This document shows positions 10,801 through 21,569 of a stretch of DNA of 24,477 nucleotides, piece by piece (position 1 is the stretch's first letter; each line of letters opens with the position of its first letter). Origin of the DNA: Salpingoeca rosetta. Taxonomy: Eukaryota > Opisthokonta > Choanoflagellata > Craspedida > Salpingoecidae. The notes beneath the pieces were generated by a model. The model searched no databases. It was given only the letters and a program-made list of their open reading frames with translations, and had not been told where the DNA came from. The stretch lies in the NCBI RefSeq assembly GCF_000188695.1, contig NW_004754903.1, forward strand, positions 626,947 through 651,423, in the 5' to 3' direction. Position numbers and translations under genes: made by a program.

Positions 10801-13800
10801 CGCGCGTCGTCGTGTTGAGGTAGAGCGAGAGAATGCCCTGCTCGTCGATGGGCTTCACCGCCTGCTGCACAGCGTCCGGCAGCAGCGTGACCTGCATGGC
10901 CCCTGCACCGTCAATGTCCGCGTGGAACGGCTCCAGGTGATACTCCTCCACGTCAATGTAAAACAGGTCAAGCGGGATATCCGTCACCGTGTCCTCCACC
11001 ACGTCGTACCGCAGCACGTCGCTGCGCTGGGCGGGCGCGTCGTTAATCGACTGCACCACCACCGTCAGCGTCACGTTTTCCGAGCACAGGCCGAGCGGGT
11101 CGCACGCGCGCACCACAAACGGGCGCACACCATAGTCCTCCGCCGCCGGCACGTACCGCAGCACCGTGCTGTCTGCTTCCAAGGTCAGGTTGCCGTGCAC
11201 GGGCAACTGCATCACCTCGACGTACCCGGGCATGCGCTGCTCCGGTGCAAACCACGGCTTGCTCTCCGCGTCCACATAGGCCGGTAGCACGTCAAAGGTG
11301 ACGCCTGGACCGTCCTCAGCCTCCTCCTGCGTCGCAACGAGGCGTGTGGCGTTGAGCAGTGGCGCGTTGTTCACAGAGATCAGCGATGCACGCACGGTGA
11401 CGTTGCTGCTTGCTGCTGCATAGCTGTCGCGCACATGCACGCGCACGATTCGTTCCACCTGCGGCTGCACCAGCAACTGCTCCACGTTCGTGTAGGAGAT
11501 GGCCTGCAAGATGGTCTGCGCAGTCGCAAGCGTGGCGTTGTTCACCGTCATGTGCAAGGCGTGGCCGAGTGGGATGGCGGCAGTAATCACCGGGTGTAGC
11601 TCCCCTCGCTCCGCCTGCACGCGCTCGTAATCTGTCAGCGCCGGGTACACGGTGACGGGCGACCACGACTCCACGACAATGGCCACGGCGCCAGTCCTGT
11701 TGTCGCGAATGACAATGGTTGCGCTGGACATTGTCATGGGTGTACTCGTTGTGGCTGTGGTTGGGGCATCCGTGGTACTGCTGCTTGTCGACGTGGAGTG
11801 CGTGCCATTGAAAGTGCTGCTGCTGCTGCTTGTGGTCGAAAGCGTGCCATTCATGGTGGTGCTACTGCTTGTCGACGTGGAGTGCGTGCCATTGAAAGTA
11901 CTGCTACTGCTTGTCGAGGTAGTACTGCTACTTGTTGTGCTGCTGGACGTACTCGTAGTTGGGCCAGTTGGACCTGCTGAGAGTTGGAACTCAACTACAA
12001 ATGCGGGTGCAAGCGCGTCCACGTTGAGGAAAAGACCCTCCCTGCTGTTGGCAGGTGCGTTGGTCAGCTCCACAGCAATCTCCGAGATGAGCTGGTCGTC
12101 ATCGTCCTCCAACAGCACAACACCTGCGCCGCTTGCAAACAAGGGCGTGCCAAGTTCCCGCTCCGTGTACGTGATGGCCCGTGTGATATTCGTGGTGCTG
12201 TTGCGGTTGCCGTCAACGTACAGGCGCGGTGCGTCGTTCACAGGGACGAGGGTGACGGGCACGGTAAGCACGCTACTCCACATGCTGTTGTCGTCAGCCA
12301 CTTGCATGTCCACCTGTCTGCTGGAGCCCTGCATCTCGTCCTCCACGTTCCAGTACGCAATGGTGGACAGCGCGTCCACCGTCTGCTCCGTTGTTGTGTT
12401 GGCCAGCACGTCAACCTGCTTGCCAAGCTCACGGTACAGGCTGCACCGGTAGTAGCACAGGCTGCTGTCTGCCACAGCTGCATCGGCGCACAGCGTGTCG
12501 CATGGGATGTGCAGGTGCGCTGGCTGCATCTCTGGCAGAACAGCTGCGAGCGTGTCCGTTGCGTATTGCGTGGCATTGGCAAGCAGGGCGTCCGCGTCAC
12601 GGTCACCCACCATCCAGTCCACAAAGGAAAACGTCACCACATCGCCGTGCACGACACCGCAGTCGTTGTCCTTCCGATTGGCCACAGTCGAAGAGGCTTC
12701 GCTGGGGATGGGGAAGTCGAACCAGGTGGCGTTGACAGCAACGCAGAGCTGCTGGCAGGCAGCGCTCGCGTCGCCACCAAATGTTGACGAGGTGGTTGAT
12801 GACATGGAGGTTGTGCTGAAGCCTAGAAGACCGCTGCCACTGCCGCTGCTGCTTGTGGTCGCAGCCGAGGTTGTTGACTGCGTGCTGGTGGCTGTGCTTG
12901 TGCCGTTCACATCAAAGGTGGCGGTGCTGGCTGTGCTGCTGCTTGTGCTGGTGGTTGCGGTGGTTGTGTCAGTTGAAAACGGCAGCACACCACTGCCCGA
13001 GGCGCTTGTGGTGCTTGCAGCGGCTGTGGGTGTGCTCAGAACGTTCTGGCCCGTGCTGGCATACCAGGCAGCGGCATCTGTGGATGGACACAGGCGCGCG
13101 CACGACTCGAGAAGATAGCGCTGCCACGTCGTCGCCACATCACCCAGCACCACAAACTCGCTCTCCTGTTCTGCATCTGTCAGGGCCGCCGTGAAGCGGT
13201 GCATGTCTGCCGAGTCCACGTCCATCACACTGCGGTTCGCCGTGAACACGGGCACGGGCTGTACTGCTTCTTCAACAAACACCACGTCCCTCACACTGCC
13301 AACTGTGATGAAGAAGGGCGCGTCGTTCACAGGATCAACAGCCACAACCTCCAACGAGGCATTGATGCCAATGCTGGTCGTTGCCTGTCCGTCCGTCACC
13401 ACTAGCGTGATGGTGCGAATGCCAGGCGTTGGGTTGCCTGGGTTGGCGTCGAGGTGCTTGTATCCGATGCTGTGCAGCAGCTGCGTCAGCGCCGCCGGTC
13501 CAATGTTGGCAACCTCAAGCACAGCCGTGCCGTTACCGCGGAGCACAGGCAGGCCTGTGTTTGTGGTGTTGTTCGTTGTGCTCGTGCTGTTGAGGGATGT
13601 TGAGGTGCCATTGGTGGTGCTGTTGGACGACGTTAAAGTGGTACTACCGTTGGTGTTGCTGTAGTTGCCTTGCATGCTGACATTTGCGATGGCCGCCCAC
13701 ACATCCGCAGGCACCACGAGCACTTCCACATCCGCATCACTGCTGCTGCCGCTGCTGCTGCTGGTGGGTGCAAGTGTGGTGTCGATGGGAGCAAGCGTGA

Positions 13801-16800
13801 TGGTGGCGAGCGGAAGGGTTGCGTTGTCGTTGTCGGTAACCCTAAAAGCGTTGTTGAATACACGCATTGGGGTAGCGCTGCCTTCAACAAAGACCGGGGC
13901 TGGTGTGACAGCCGCGTCGCCCGAGAACACAGGCACGTCGTTCACTGGCTCCAGCACAAGTAGCGTGGAAGCTGTGGAGACAAATAGGCCATCGCTCACG
14001 CTCAGCGACACGTTCAACTCAGCGCTGTCAAACTCCTCCACCCACGTCTCGTACTGCAGGGAAGCGAGCACGCCAGCGAACACTTCAATGGGTGCTGGGC
14101 CAACCAATGACAGTGAGCCATCTGCATACGCACGCACGCTGAGGTTTGCACCAGCAACACCGCCAGCATTCACCACCACCGTGTCATTGTATGCGCCCGC
14201 GCTGTGCGTCGTGGTAATGACGCTGACCTCGGTGTCGTTGCTGGTGTTGTCGTTGGCGTATGGTGTGGCAAACGCCGCAGCGCGGGATGCGTTGACAACG
14301 AGGCGGCCGTCGGGGAAAGCGCTCGCAAAGCTGGCAGCATACGCAGACCCTTGGCCGAGGGGTGTCAGCGTCAATGTGGCGCTGGCCAGGAAGTGCTGGC
14401 TGATGGGCGGATACCTGTCTGCCGTGCTTGCAGGCACGTCTGCATCTGACAGGGAAATGTCGCCGCCGAGCGCGAGGACGTGATCAGTGCCCTCCACGAC
14501 AGTGTACACTGGCTCCGACATGACAATGACAGGGGCGTGGTCGTTGACAAGCTGGATGGGCAACCGGGCGACAACGACGTTGCTGACGAGGCCGGCGGTG
14601 TCCGTCACCTGCACCGCAATGCTGCGCTCAAACCCACGCGGCTCGTCCTCGTCGTTGGCAAACTGAACCGCCTGCAACAGTGCCTGGTACGCAGCGACGC
14701 TCGCAGTGCCCGTCAGCGTCAGCACACCCGTGGTGGCGTTGAAGGCGACGGCCACGTGCGTGTGCTGCGTCGCGTTGGATGACACGGCAAGCGTGTCGTG
14801 GCCAGCCTGCCAGGACGTCAGGCCAACCTCTGCTGCTGCAATGCCATAGAACTCGTTGTGATCCTCATCAAAGAGTGTGAGCGCTGCCAGCGGGGAGACG
14901 GCGCCGCCCTGCTCTGTAAACGTCGTGGTGCCAAGCGCCGCGTCAAGACCAAGCACAGGCGCGTTCTCAAGCGTGTGCACGACGATGACCGTGGTCATGG
15001 CACGCGTGGTTGCCAGGCCGTCGCTCACAGACACCTCGATGGTTCGGGTGCCGTTTGTTGGCTCAGCCAACGTGTCCACGTACTGCGCAGCAAGCAGGAC
15101 ATCGCGGAAAAGAGACAGTGGGCACTTTGTGCCTGTTGCCACGTCACTCGCGCACCACACGCGCACCACCATGCCAGTGGTCATCGTGGACGGCACGGTT
15201 GTGTTGCTGGCCGCGGTGCCATTGCTGGAGCTGTCGTGTGCTGTGGTGTTGAGGGGTGCAGCCTCCACGGTGAGGCGCGCACCGCTCACGGCATCGTCCA
15301 GATGCAGCAGCACGGGGATGGACGCAGACGTGGGAGCAGCGTGCAGCTCCGAGCCGTTCACAACAGCGGTTGCGTCGTACGTGAGGGTGTAGTTGCCCTC
15401 ACCAGCAATGTCCAGCTGCGTCGTGTTGAACACAATATGCTCGTACTCCAGCGTATCTGCGACGCCAGACAGCTGCAGCGTGGCGCTTGCCAGTGCGGCG
15501 TTGTCTGGGTCCGCCACCACAAATGCCGGTCCAGCAATGCTGATGGGGCCGTGGCCTTCAACATAGACGGTTGAATAATTGTCGCCAGGCCCGCCCATGC
15601 GCAGCTGCGGTGCGTCGTTCACCTCCGTCACGTTGATGTACAAGAAGCGGGGCGTGCTGCCAAACGGGGACGTGACATCCGTGCGGCCTGCCCGCGTGTC
15701 CACGCTAAACGTGCCAGACGCGATATCGTCTGTCATGTCCCATGGCAGGGCGCGGATCCAGGGGCGAATGGCGGACGCATCGGACCAGGGCTCGCCCGCG
15801 GTTGTCAGCTGCGTGTTGAAGTCCTCGCTGGGGCTGAACTTGATGCGGCAACCGGGCCCAAGCACGGTGGCCATGGCGGGCGTCGGGTTTGGTGGCCACG
15901 TGTCGTTGTTGGGCAGAATGCCACCAATGAAGGGAACAAACGTTGCGGAGAGCGCCGTGCCGTTCAGGAACGCCGCTGTCGTCGACACGGTGCTGTTGGC
16001 GGTGCCGTTGGCGGTGTTTGCAAGCAAGGCGTCGTAGTATGCCTCTTCGTTGGCGCAGGACCAGAGCCAGTCGCCGTTTCTGCGGTCCACGCCCGTGATG
16101 GCGAGACCCATCTCATCAGAGAAAGTGTCGGCAACAGGCGAAAGCGTGTCCATGTCAAAGAAGATGCCAGCAACAACGTCTGCAACCAGCGTGCCCGTGT
16201 TGTCCACGTCATCTTCAACAATGGTTTCGAGGACGCCGTTCGCAGTGAGAATTGGCTGATCGTTCACCGGCAGCACCTCCAGCGTGGCAATGGCCGATGC
16301 GTTGTGCAGGCTGACCGGGTGCTTGCTCGTATCCGTCCGCGTGCCTGCAGGCAGTGCCAGTGCGTCTGTGTTCCACATCGAAAAGCCAATCCTTGCCGTG
16401 CCGTGGAAGTCCTTGCTTGGTACGAACCGCACCAGGCCTTCATACGCGTGGTCGCTACCAGCAGCGAGAATGGTGGTGTTCCAGGGCTCTGCGAGGCCAA
16501 CGTCAACCACGCCGTCGCCGACGTCGCTGCCGGGCAGCAGCAGGCCGTCCGTGCGCGACACGTTGCCGATGCTGAGGAAGGTGTGGCCGCCGTCCAGGGA
16601 GTACTGCCAGTCGCCGTTGCTGTTGTCCACCATGGTGATGACAACGCCGTACCCTGCGCGCTCCGGCCAGTTGTCGTTGGCGTCTGCGTTGGGCGGGGTG
16701 GTGAGGGCAAGCATGGTTGACACGCGGTTGAGCTTGCCCTGCGATGTCGTATCATCCTCGTCAATTGGGAGCAATTCGATGCTGAGGAGGTGGTGGATGG

Positions 16801-19800
16801 CAACGAGCGCGCTCGCGGTCGCCTCCGTGCCAAGATCGTCCACCACGGTGAACGTGATGTTGCGAAGGGGCTCCGGCTCCGTGGTGGGGGCATCGTTCGA
16901 GTACACGATGCTGTCCAGCACAGCGCGGTAGTTGTCTGGCGAGTCCACACCCCACAGCTCAAGCACGCCCGTGGTGGCGTTGAAGGCCGTGTCGACGTTG
17001 GGCTCGAGCGAAAAGCGCACCGCCCAGCCGCCCACAGCCACGGGGCTGCCGTCCGCCTCCAGCACAAGCGTCCACTCGCCCGTCACGCGCGACCCGGCAA
17101 ACGCAGCCAGGGCCTCGGCTGGTGCACCGAGGCGAAGTGGGGGCGCGTCCACGCCGGCGACCGCGGCACACAGGTCGGCCATGGCAAAGGAGGACGCCGC
17201 TGCGTCGCCGTACAAAGAAGCATCGTCCGCAAACGCGAAGAACCCTTCAGGCACGCAGCGTTCAGAGGGTGCAGCCGCATTGCCTGCAAGCAACGCGGCA
17301 ATGGCCTCCTGTCTGTTGTACTGCATGAGGGTGACGTTGTCGTCCCCGTGCTGCAGCGACAGGGTCACTGTGGCGTTGCTGCCGACAAAAGTGGGCGGAT
17401 ATGCAAGGTGCGCCTCCACCACGACACTACGCACACGGCCTTGCACATCATCAATGGTGATGGTGTCACGCGCAGTGATGCTGTCACTGCTGCTGTTGCT
17501 GTTGCTGTATGCCTCGTGCCAGGGCAGCGTGCGTGGTGCTGCGAGTGCGCCAAGGCGCGGCACAGGTGTTGAGGAGCGATATACGGGCGAAGCAAACGGC
17601 ACAGCAGCGCCAGTAGGCAGGGCACCCACGGCACCATGGCTGTTGCTGCTGCTGGTGGCGCCAGCGGTGGCGGGGCTGCTGAGGTCGGTGTAGAATGCAA
17701 TGGACCAGGAGAGGAGAAGGCCCCGCGTGGTGTCACTGCCTGCACCCACGCCGGCATCTGTAATAGACAGCGTCCACTCCCCATCTGCATACTCGCCAAG
17801 CAGCGCAGCGAGCGACTGGGCGGGGCGAAACACGCCCTGCGCACCAGGCACACACGCGCCGGCGCCGTCAGCACGGCCGGAGAGGGGGATGTCGCTGTCT
17901 GTGGTGAAGGTGGTGGCGAGGAGATTGGCTGCGTCGCACGACGGCCCACCCACGTACTCTGCAAGCACGTAGGGGCGGCCGTGGCGGTGCAGGGCAAGCG
18001 TGAGGTCGCCCACCTGCCCATGCAACACGTGCACAGCGATGACGACGTCGGTTACGGGGCGCGCCGCTGCTGCGGATGAATGCGGGACGGTGATGGTGGA
18101 CAGCCCCTGCTGTGCAAAGTGCAGGCTCTCACTGGAGGAGAACACGGCTGGTGGCCACGATGCTGTCGGCGCTTCGTATGGCGCGGACAGCATCTCGTAT
18201 GGCGCGTCCATGGCCGGGTGGATGGCAACAGTGGCGCGGGCGATGGGGGCGCGCGGCTGCTGCAGAACCATGCCGTCTGGCTGCGCCGTGAGGGAGATGT
18301 TCGTGCTGTGCTGCTGATCGTAGTACACCGTGGCAAAGTCGCTACTTGCCGGGTCGGTGGGGTCCAGGTCCAGCACGGGTGCAACCGGTGTGGGCGCGGG
18401 CTCGACACTGCCTGCATGCACGGTTACCAGCCCCGTGCTGTCGCCAACAGCCACCATGATGTTGCGAGTGCCTGCGCGTGGCTTGAGGCCTGCGTGTGTG
18501 TACTGCAGCCGCAACGTGAGCGTGCCGACAAGAGACTCGGCCGCAGCGCGAAGGTCGCCAGCGCCCGTGCCAATGGCATGCGCATCGAGGGTGACGAGCA
18601 GGCTGGTGTGCGTGAGGTGCTGCACGTCAATGCCGTCGCTGCCGAGCGCCGCGACGTCAGCCAGCACATCCTGGCCCGAGCCAACGGCCACGTGCGTGTC
18701 CTCGGGAATGAGGGCAAGCGTCTCGTTGGCGCCGTCCTGAACGCCAACCACCCACGCCAGCGCATACAGGGCAGGGGCGCCCGGCGGTGTGGCTGAGGCC
18801 TGCGCGGAATCCGCAATGGAGGGAAGCGCGGGGAGGTATGTGCCGTCGGCGCCGGCCGTGCTTGCAAGCAACGGTGCGACTGCACCAGGGGTGTGCAGCG
18901 TGTATGTGGTGGCGTTGCCGAGGGCGGTGGCCATGGCCTCAACAGTGGCGCTGCCGCCAAACGCCGTCTGCACCACACAGGCCGACACAAAGTCCTGCAC
19001 ATCTGTGACACAGCGCAGTGGCGAGTCGCCACGTGCAAAGTCCTCGTGCGCGCCTGTACCAATGGCGGACACGAGATCCGCAACGGCAGCGTCCACGTCA
19101 TCCGTGTAGCCCTGGTCCATGCGCGAGAGCCATGCTGCCGCGTCGAGCGGGGATGTAGTGGCGAGTGCTGCTGCTGCTGTTGCTGCTGCGGAATCGGTGG
19201 CGATGGTGGTGGCAGACGCTGGCACGTCCAACACAAATGTGTAGGTTGAGGAAGCGTCCGTTAGCACGTTTGACACGCGCACGGGGACGAGGAACTGGCC
19301 CGGGTAGGCGGCTGCGGGATCGACAATGACAACGCCCATGTATGGGTCAATGGTGATCCACGCCGGCACGCCGTGCACGGTGCCGCCAACAGCGCTGTTG
19401 GCGATGGCGTAGCGGAGCGGCGCGGCATAAGGTGAGGCCCAACCACGCACGTGGGTGACCGGCACGTACGTGTCGTCTGCCACATGTGTGGTGGCGTTGA
19501 TGGCGAGCGGGCGTGCGTGGTACTGCCAAGCGGTGACAGCTGGCACAAAGGGACTGGACGTGTTTTGCAGCAGGTTCAGCTGCACATCTGCCTGCAGCGT
19601 GAGAGGCGCGTCGATGGTGGTGGACACGAATTTTGCCACGCAGCACACCTCGACCCACGCGCGCTGGGAGCGGTCGACACCGCGTGCGTATGTGTGATAC
19701 ATCGTGTAGCGCACAATGGTCTGGTTGAAGGCGTCTGTGAGGTAGATGGGGTCCGAGGGGAGTTGGGCCGAGTTGCCGTCGCCAAAGTGGAGCGTGCGTG

Positions 19801-20086
19801 GCGTGCGGGCGTCGTGGCCAGCAGCCGCAATGTCCACATCGAAGCGGACCACAAATCCGTGCGGGTACGGCACCGCCTCCCATCGCAGCGACGCAAAGCT
19901 GATGGACGGGCCTGTGGTGTGTGTGTGTGGGTGGGGGGAGGGGAGGGTATGGGAGATGTGTGAGTGTGTGTGAATGTGTGTGTGTGTGAATGTGAGTGAG
20001 CGGGTGTGTGTCGCGAACCACAAACAACACTGAACGCCTGCAGCACCGGTGTGTCTTGTTCACACACAACAAGTGGCTCTACACGT

Positions 20087-20166
<80 letters not shown>

Positions 20167-21569
20167 ACACACACACACACACCATCATCAATTACACATC
20201 AGACACACGTGCAAGGATCCACCTGCTTCGTCGTCGGCAACGGTGATGTTGAGATTTTGCTGGTCGGAGGCGTCAAAGTTGGTGTCGTTGCTCGACACGT
20301 GGAACTCCACAGTGTCTGTGCTCACGGCAGCCGCCGCATACACGTCGTTGTCGGGGACCGCGACGCGCACAACCTGCGGCACATTCCACGTGGTGGGCTC
20401 AAAGGCAACCCGCTGTGGCGTGAGCGACACCAGGCCCGCGTCCACCACCAAGTCCACGACGACAGGGTGTGTTGGGATGCTGGCCAGGGTCAAGAGATAC
20501 TCCACATATGTGCCCTCGGGCACTGCCCCTTGCGGATATGGCCGACTTGAATCCAGCTCACGCAACACGTCCGCTGCATGCGTGCGTGTGGATGTGTGTG
20601 GATGTATGTGTGGATGTATGTGTGTATGTGCGTGGAGATGTGTGTATGTGTGTGTTTATGTGTGGATGTATGTATGTGTGTGTGTGTGGATGGATGTATG
20701 AATGTGTGTGTGTGTGTGTGGATGCATATGTGTGGATGTGCGTGTGCAGGTTGTGAGTTTGCCCCAGCGTTATCCTCAGCAAAAACACAACCTGCAGGCA
20801 CTCTCATGTGCAGACGGAGCATTGCCTTCCTGCCCACACTTCCCCCTTTACTCTCCTGCACTCCCTCGCTGACCTGTATTGTTATCGAGGGCGACCATGT
20901 CCACGACCATGTCGGAGACGAAGGATGGCGTGGTGACCTGCAGGACGAGCGGGATGCTGTAGGGCGAGACCTGAATGAAGTTGTTGGCGGATGGACCCGC
21001 AAGGAAGCGGTGCGATGTCGTGTTCCAGTTGGTGCTGTTAATGAACAGCTCCGCATCAGCCACCTGCGTGGTGTTGGTCCCTGCGATGCGAATCTCGACA
21101 TCCACGGGAGGCGGCCCGGAAAAGGCCACCTCAAACTCAAGCAGGTCGCCCTCACGTGGCAAGTCGGAGCTCAGCTGTCTCAACGTGAAGCTCGATTGAC
21201 CTGTGGGGTGAATGCGCGTATGTGCGTGTGTGTGAGTGCCTGCGTGCTTGCGTGCATGTGTGTGTGTGTTTGTGCTTTGGGTGTTTTGTATGTTTGCGTG
21301 TTGTGTGTCTCAGTAAACACGCAGGCACACACACACACACACACACACAAACACAAACACAAACACACACACACACGCACACACTCGCGAACTCAAAGCG
21401 ACAGCACACAAACACATGAACGCGTGCAGCAGCTCACTCACACTTGCGCACCAACACGCCAACGTGTCATCGCACCTGCGACGAGGACGTTGAGGGAAGC
21501 AAGGATCATAACCACCGTTGCTAGTGCGCATGGCAGCCATGGCAGTGCCGCCACGGCGCGGGCGCTCAT
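4835..21569 (-). CDS. Giant multidomain type I membrane protein, cadherin-like (gene C, about 5,282 aa)
   Basis: Four exons are inferred: 21569-21476, 21200-20874, 20573-20223 and 19911-4835 (stop included). All three introns are phase 1. Joining them gives about 5,282 residues. In order: signal peptide (1-31); two Calx-beta-like domains (~32-257); a beta-rich region with FGDG and a VCCVAKF cysteine pair (~259-480); two P/Homo B domains (~860-998 and ~1074-1227); a long array of cadherin-like beta-sandwich repeats divided by about 13 V-N-D-x-P type linkers (to ~3984); Ser/Thr-rich linkers; a duplicated membrane-proximal domain with two polybasic sites; a transmembrane helix (~4675-4695); and a ~587-residue cytoplasmic tail. 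Many N-x-S/T sequons suit a glycosylated surface protein. The role is probably adhesion or extracellular matrix contact; no enzyme domain is seen. The single ~15-kb exon is unusual next to the short exons of its neighbours. The large open frame is certain; the three upstream exons rest on matching phase and a convincing signal peptide. Confidence 0.9.
4838..6660 (-). other. Gene C: transmembrane helix and cytoplasmic tail
   Basis: The helix YLYLLLLAVPAMAVGAVIVY (~4675-4695) is followed by a basic stop-transfer stretch (RRSRRQRDKKR). The tail of about 587 residues is rich in Pro, Ser, Gly and Gln, with poly-Q runs coded by CAG/CAA. It has three LPPLR/K motifs (near 6158, 6033 and 5900) and two PPMRxP motifs near 5455 and 5415. 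It ends in an acidic then Gly-rich stretch (SDVEGNGGGGGG). It looks disordered and suited to scaffold binding. Confidence 0.85.
6840..8590 (-). other. Gene C: duplicated membrane-proximal domain flanking polybasic processing sites
   Basis: Two related units occur at residues ~4032-4134 (DRFLVQFDSATNMP, LLEEDVLQLFSFS, GEWVDPTLFVIT) and ~4494-4609 (CTLVLEFDRDTNTP, DVDRLLTFEPSLG, GRWTSLSTLEIVIF). Between them lie RRRR at ~4319-4322 and RKRR at ~4346-4349, both with the R-x-K/R-R form cut by furin-type proteases. A Cys-rich segment (NPCVEDPSPC, WGICNTMGTSC) follows before the membrane. No named family was recognised. Confidence 0.55.
8735..11345 (-). other. Gene C: tandem cadherin-like repeats with CDxxGxC motif
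   Basis: Residues ~3115-3984 contain seven repeats of about 100-150 residues. Each has an acidic E-D-T/E start, a H/Y-G strand, a Y-x-P-x-x-x-Y-x-G-x-D strand, and a cysteine motif before the next V-N-D-x-P linker. The motifs are CDPLGLC, CDTEGLC, CDSDGGC, CNEAGDC, CDGSGAC, CDPCSTT and CDVQGEC. The general fold is that of cadherin-like or VCBS-type tandem domains; the paired cysteines probably form a local disulfide in each repeat. Confidence 0.75.
11730..11975 (-). other. Gene C: Ser/Thr-rich mucin-like linker with internal repeat
   Basis: Residues ~2903-2985 are almost only Ser and Thr with NGT sequons (for example TFNGTHSTSTSS, present twice). Dense O- and N-glycosylation of an extended spacer is likely. 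The DNA contains a 35-bp direct repeat. Confidence 0.85.
11781..11899. repeat. 35-bp direct repeat, two copies 84 bp apart
   Basis: An identical 35-bp sequence occurs at 11781-11815 and 11865-11899 within the Ser/Thr-rich linker of gene C. Both copies encode the TFNGTHSTSTSS unit. This suggests recent in-frame duplication and likely length variation. Confidence 0.9.
12440..13112 (-). other. Gene C: CX3C-rich insert with Ser/Thr-rich linker
   Basis: Four C-x-x-x-C motifs occur within residues ~2525-2750: CARLC, CQQLC, CDTLC and CYYRC. A ~95-residue Ser/Thr/Gly-rich mucin-like stretch (about 13050-12770) lies between the first and second. The segment interrupts a cadherin-like repeat. I do not recognise a named domain. 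Confidence 0.6.
13190..17000 (-). other. Gene C: N-terminal cadherin-like repeat array
   Basis: Residues ~1230-2500 hold repeats ending in linkers such as PVNDQP, EVNDAP, LVNDHAP, PVNDVP and PVNDAP. Two kinds alternate. One has F-N-A-T-T-G-V-L-x-L-x-G followed by Y-x-x-x-L-x-x-x-x-Y/F-x-N-D (near 16960 and 14730). The other has N-G-D-W-x-Y/W-S (near 16620 and 16085), as in large adhesins. The DNA coding the two FNATTGVL copies is nearly identical over about 20 bases. The repeats are beta-sandwich modules known from cadherin-like and bacterial adhesin families; exact family boundaries cannot be set by eye. Confidence 0.65.
17005..17470 (-). other. Gene C: second, divergent P-domain-like unit
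   Basis: Residues ~1074-1227 repeat the pattern more loosely: TITIDDVQGRVRSVVVEAHL, a TVTLSLQHGDD strand, a Cys-containing loop, and VTGEWTLVLEADGSPVAVGG followed by WAVRFSLEP. It leads directly into a cadherin-like repeat (FNATTGVLELWG). Confidence 0.6.
17692..18105 (-). other. Gene C: first P/Homo B domain
   Basis: Residues ~860-998 show the P-domain order: a V-x-V-x-V-x-H strand (DVVIAVHVLHGQVGDLTLAL), a central Cys-containing segment, and a closing G-E-W-T-L-S-I-T-D-A-G then LLLSWSIAF. In proprotein convertases this domain follows a subtilisin protease. No protease precedes it here, so it probably serves as a binding or structural module. Confidence 0.8.
20091..20181. repeat. (AC)n microsatellite, intron 3 of gene C
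   Basis: A pure run at 20091-20154, then interrupted by GC steps to 20181. It reads (TG)n on the gene sense strand, close to the donor at 20222. Confidence 0.95.
20223..21200 (-). other. Gene C exons 2 and 3: two Calx-beta-like domains
   Basis: Exon 21200-20874 (327 nt) and exon 20573-20223 (351 nt) each start and end in phase 1 and each encode one beta-sandwich unit. The shared pattern is x-E-G-x-x-x-E-F/Y, then P-V-x-V, then F-x-x-T/S-x-W-N, then a strand with A-x-D/N-N. Examples are PREGDLLEFEVAFSG with NSTNWNTTSHRF, and VPEGTYVEYLLTLAS with FEPTTWNVPQVVRVAVPDND. The second closes with NITVADDEAG, like Calx-beta or related adhesin repeats. The family assignment is by pattern only. Confidence 0.65.
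20580..20748. repeat. Degenerate (TG)n/(GGATG)n tract, intron 2 of gene C
   Basis: TGTG with many GGATG and TATG units. On the sense strand it is CA-rich (CACATCCA) and runs into the acceptor at 20575-20574. Confidence 0.9.
21329..21382. repeat. (CA)n microsatellite, intron 1 of gene C
   Basis: CA run with AAACA interruptions. It reads TG on the gene sense strand; a CA-sense tract (plus-strand TG, 21218-21305) lies between it and the acceptor. Confidence 0.9.
21476..21569 (-). other. Gene C exon 1: signal peptide
   Basis: The start at 21569 gives MSARAVAALPWLPCALATVV followed by MILASLNVLVAG, a basic start followed by a long hydrophobic stretch. The donor at 21475 (GTGCGA) follows GTCGCAG. 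The phase-1 junction to 21200 reads ...LVAG-QSSFTL, a credible cleavage region. Other ATGs in the region give no signal peptide and do not match the phase of the next exon. Confidence 0.75.
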
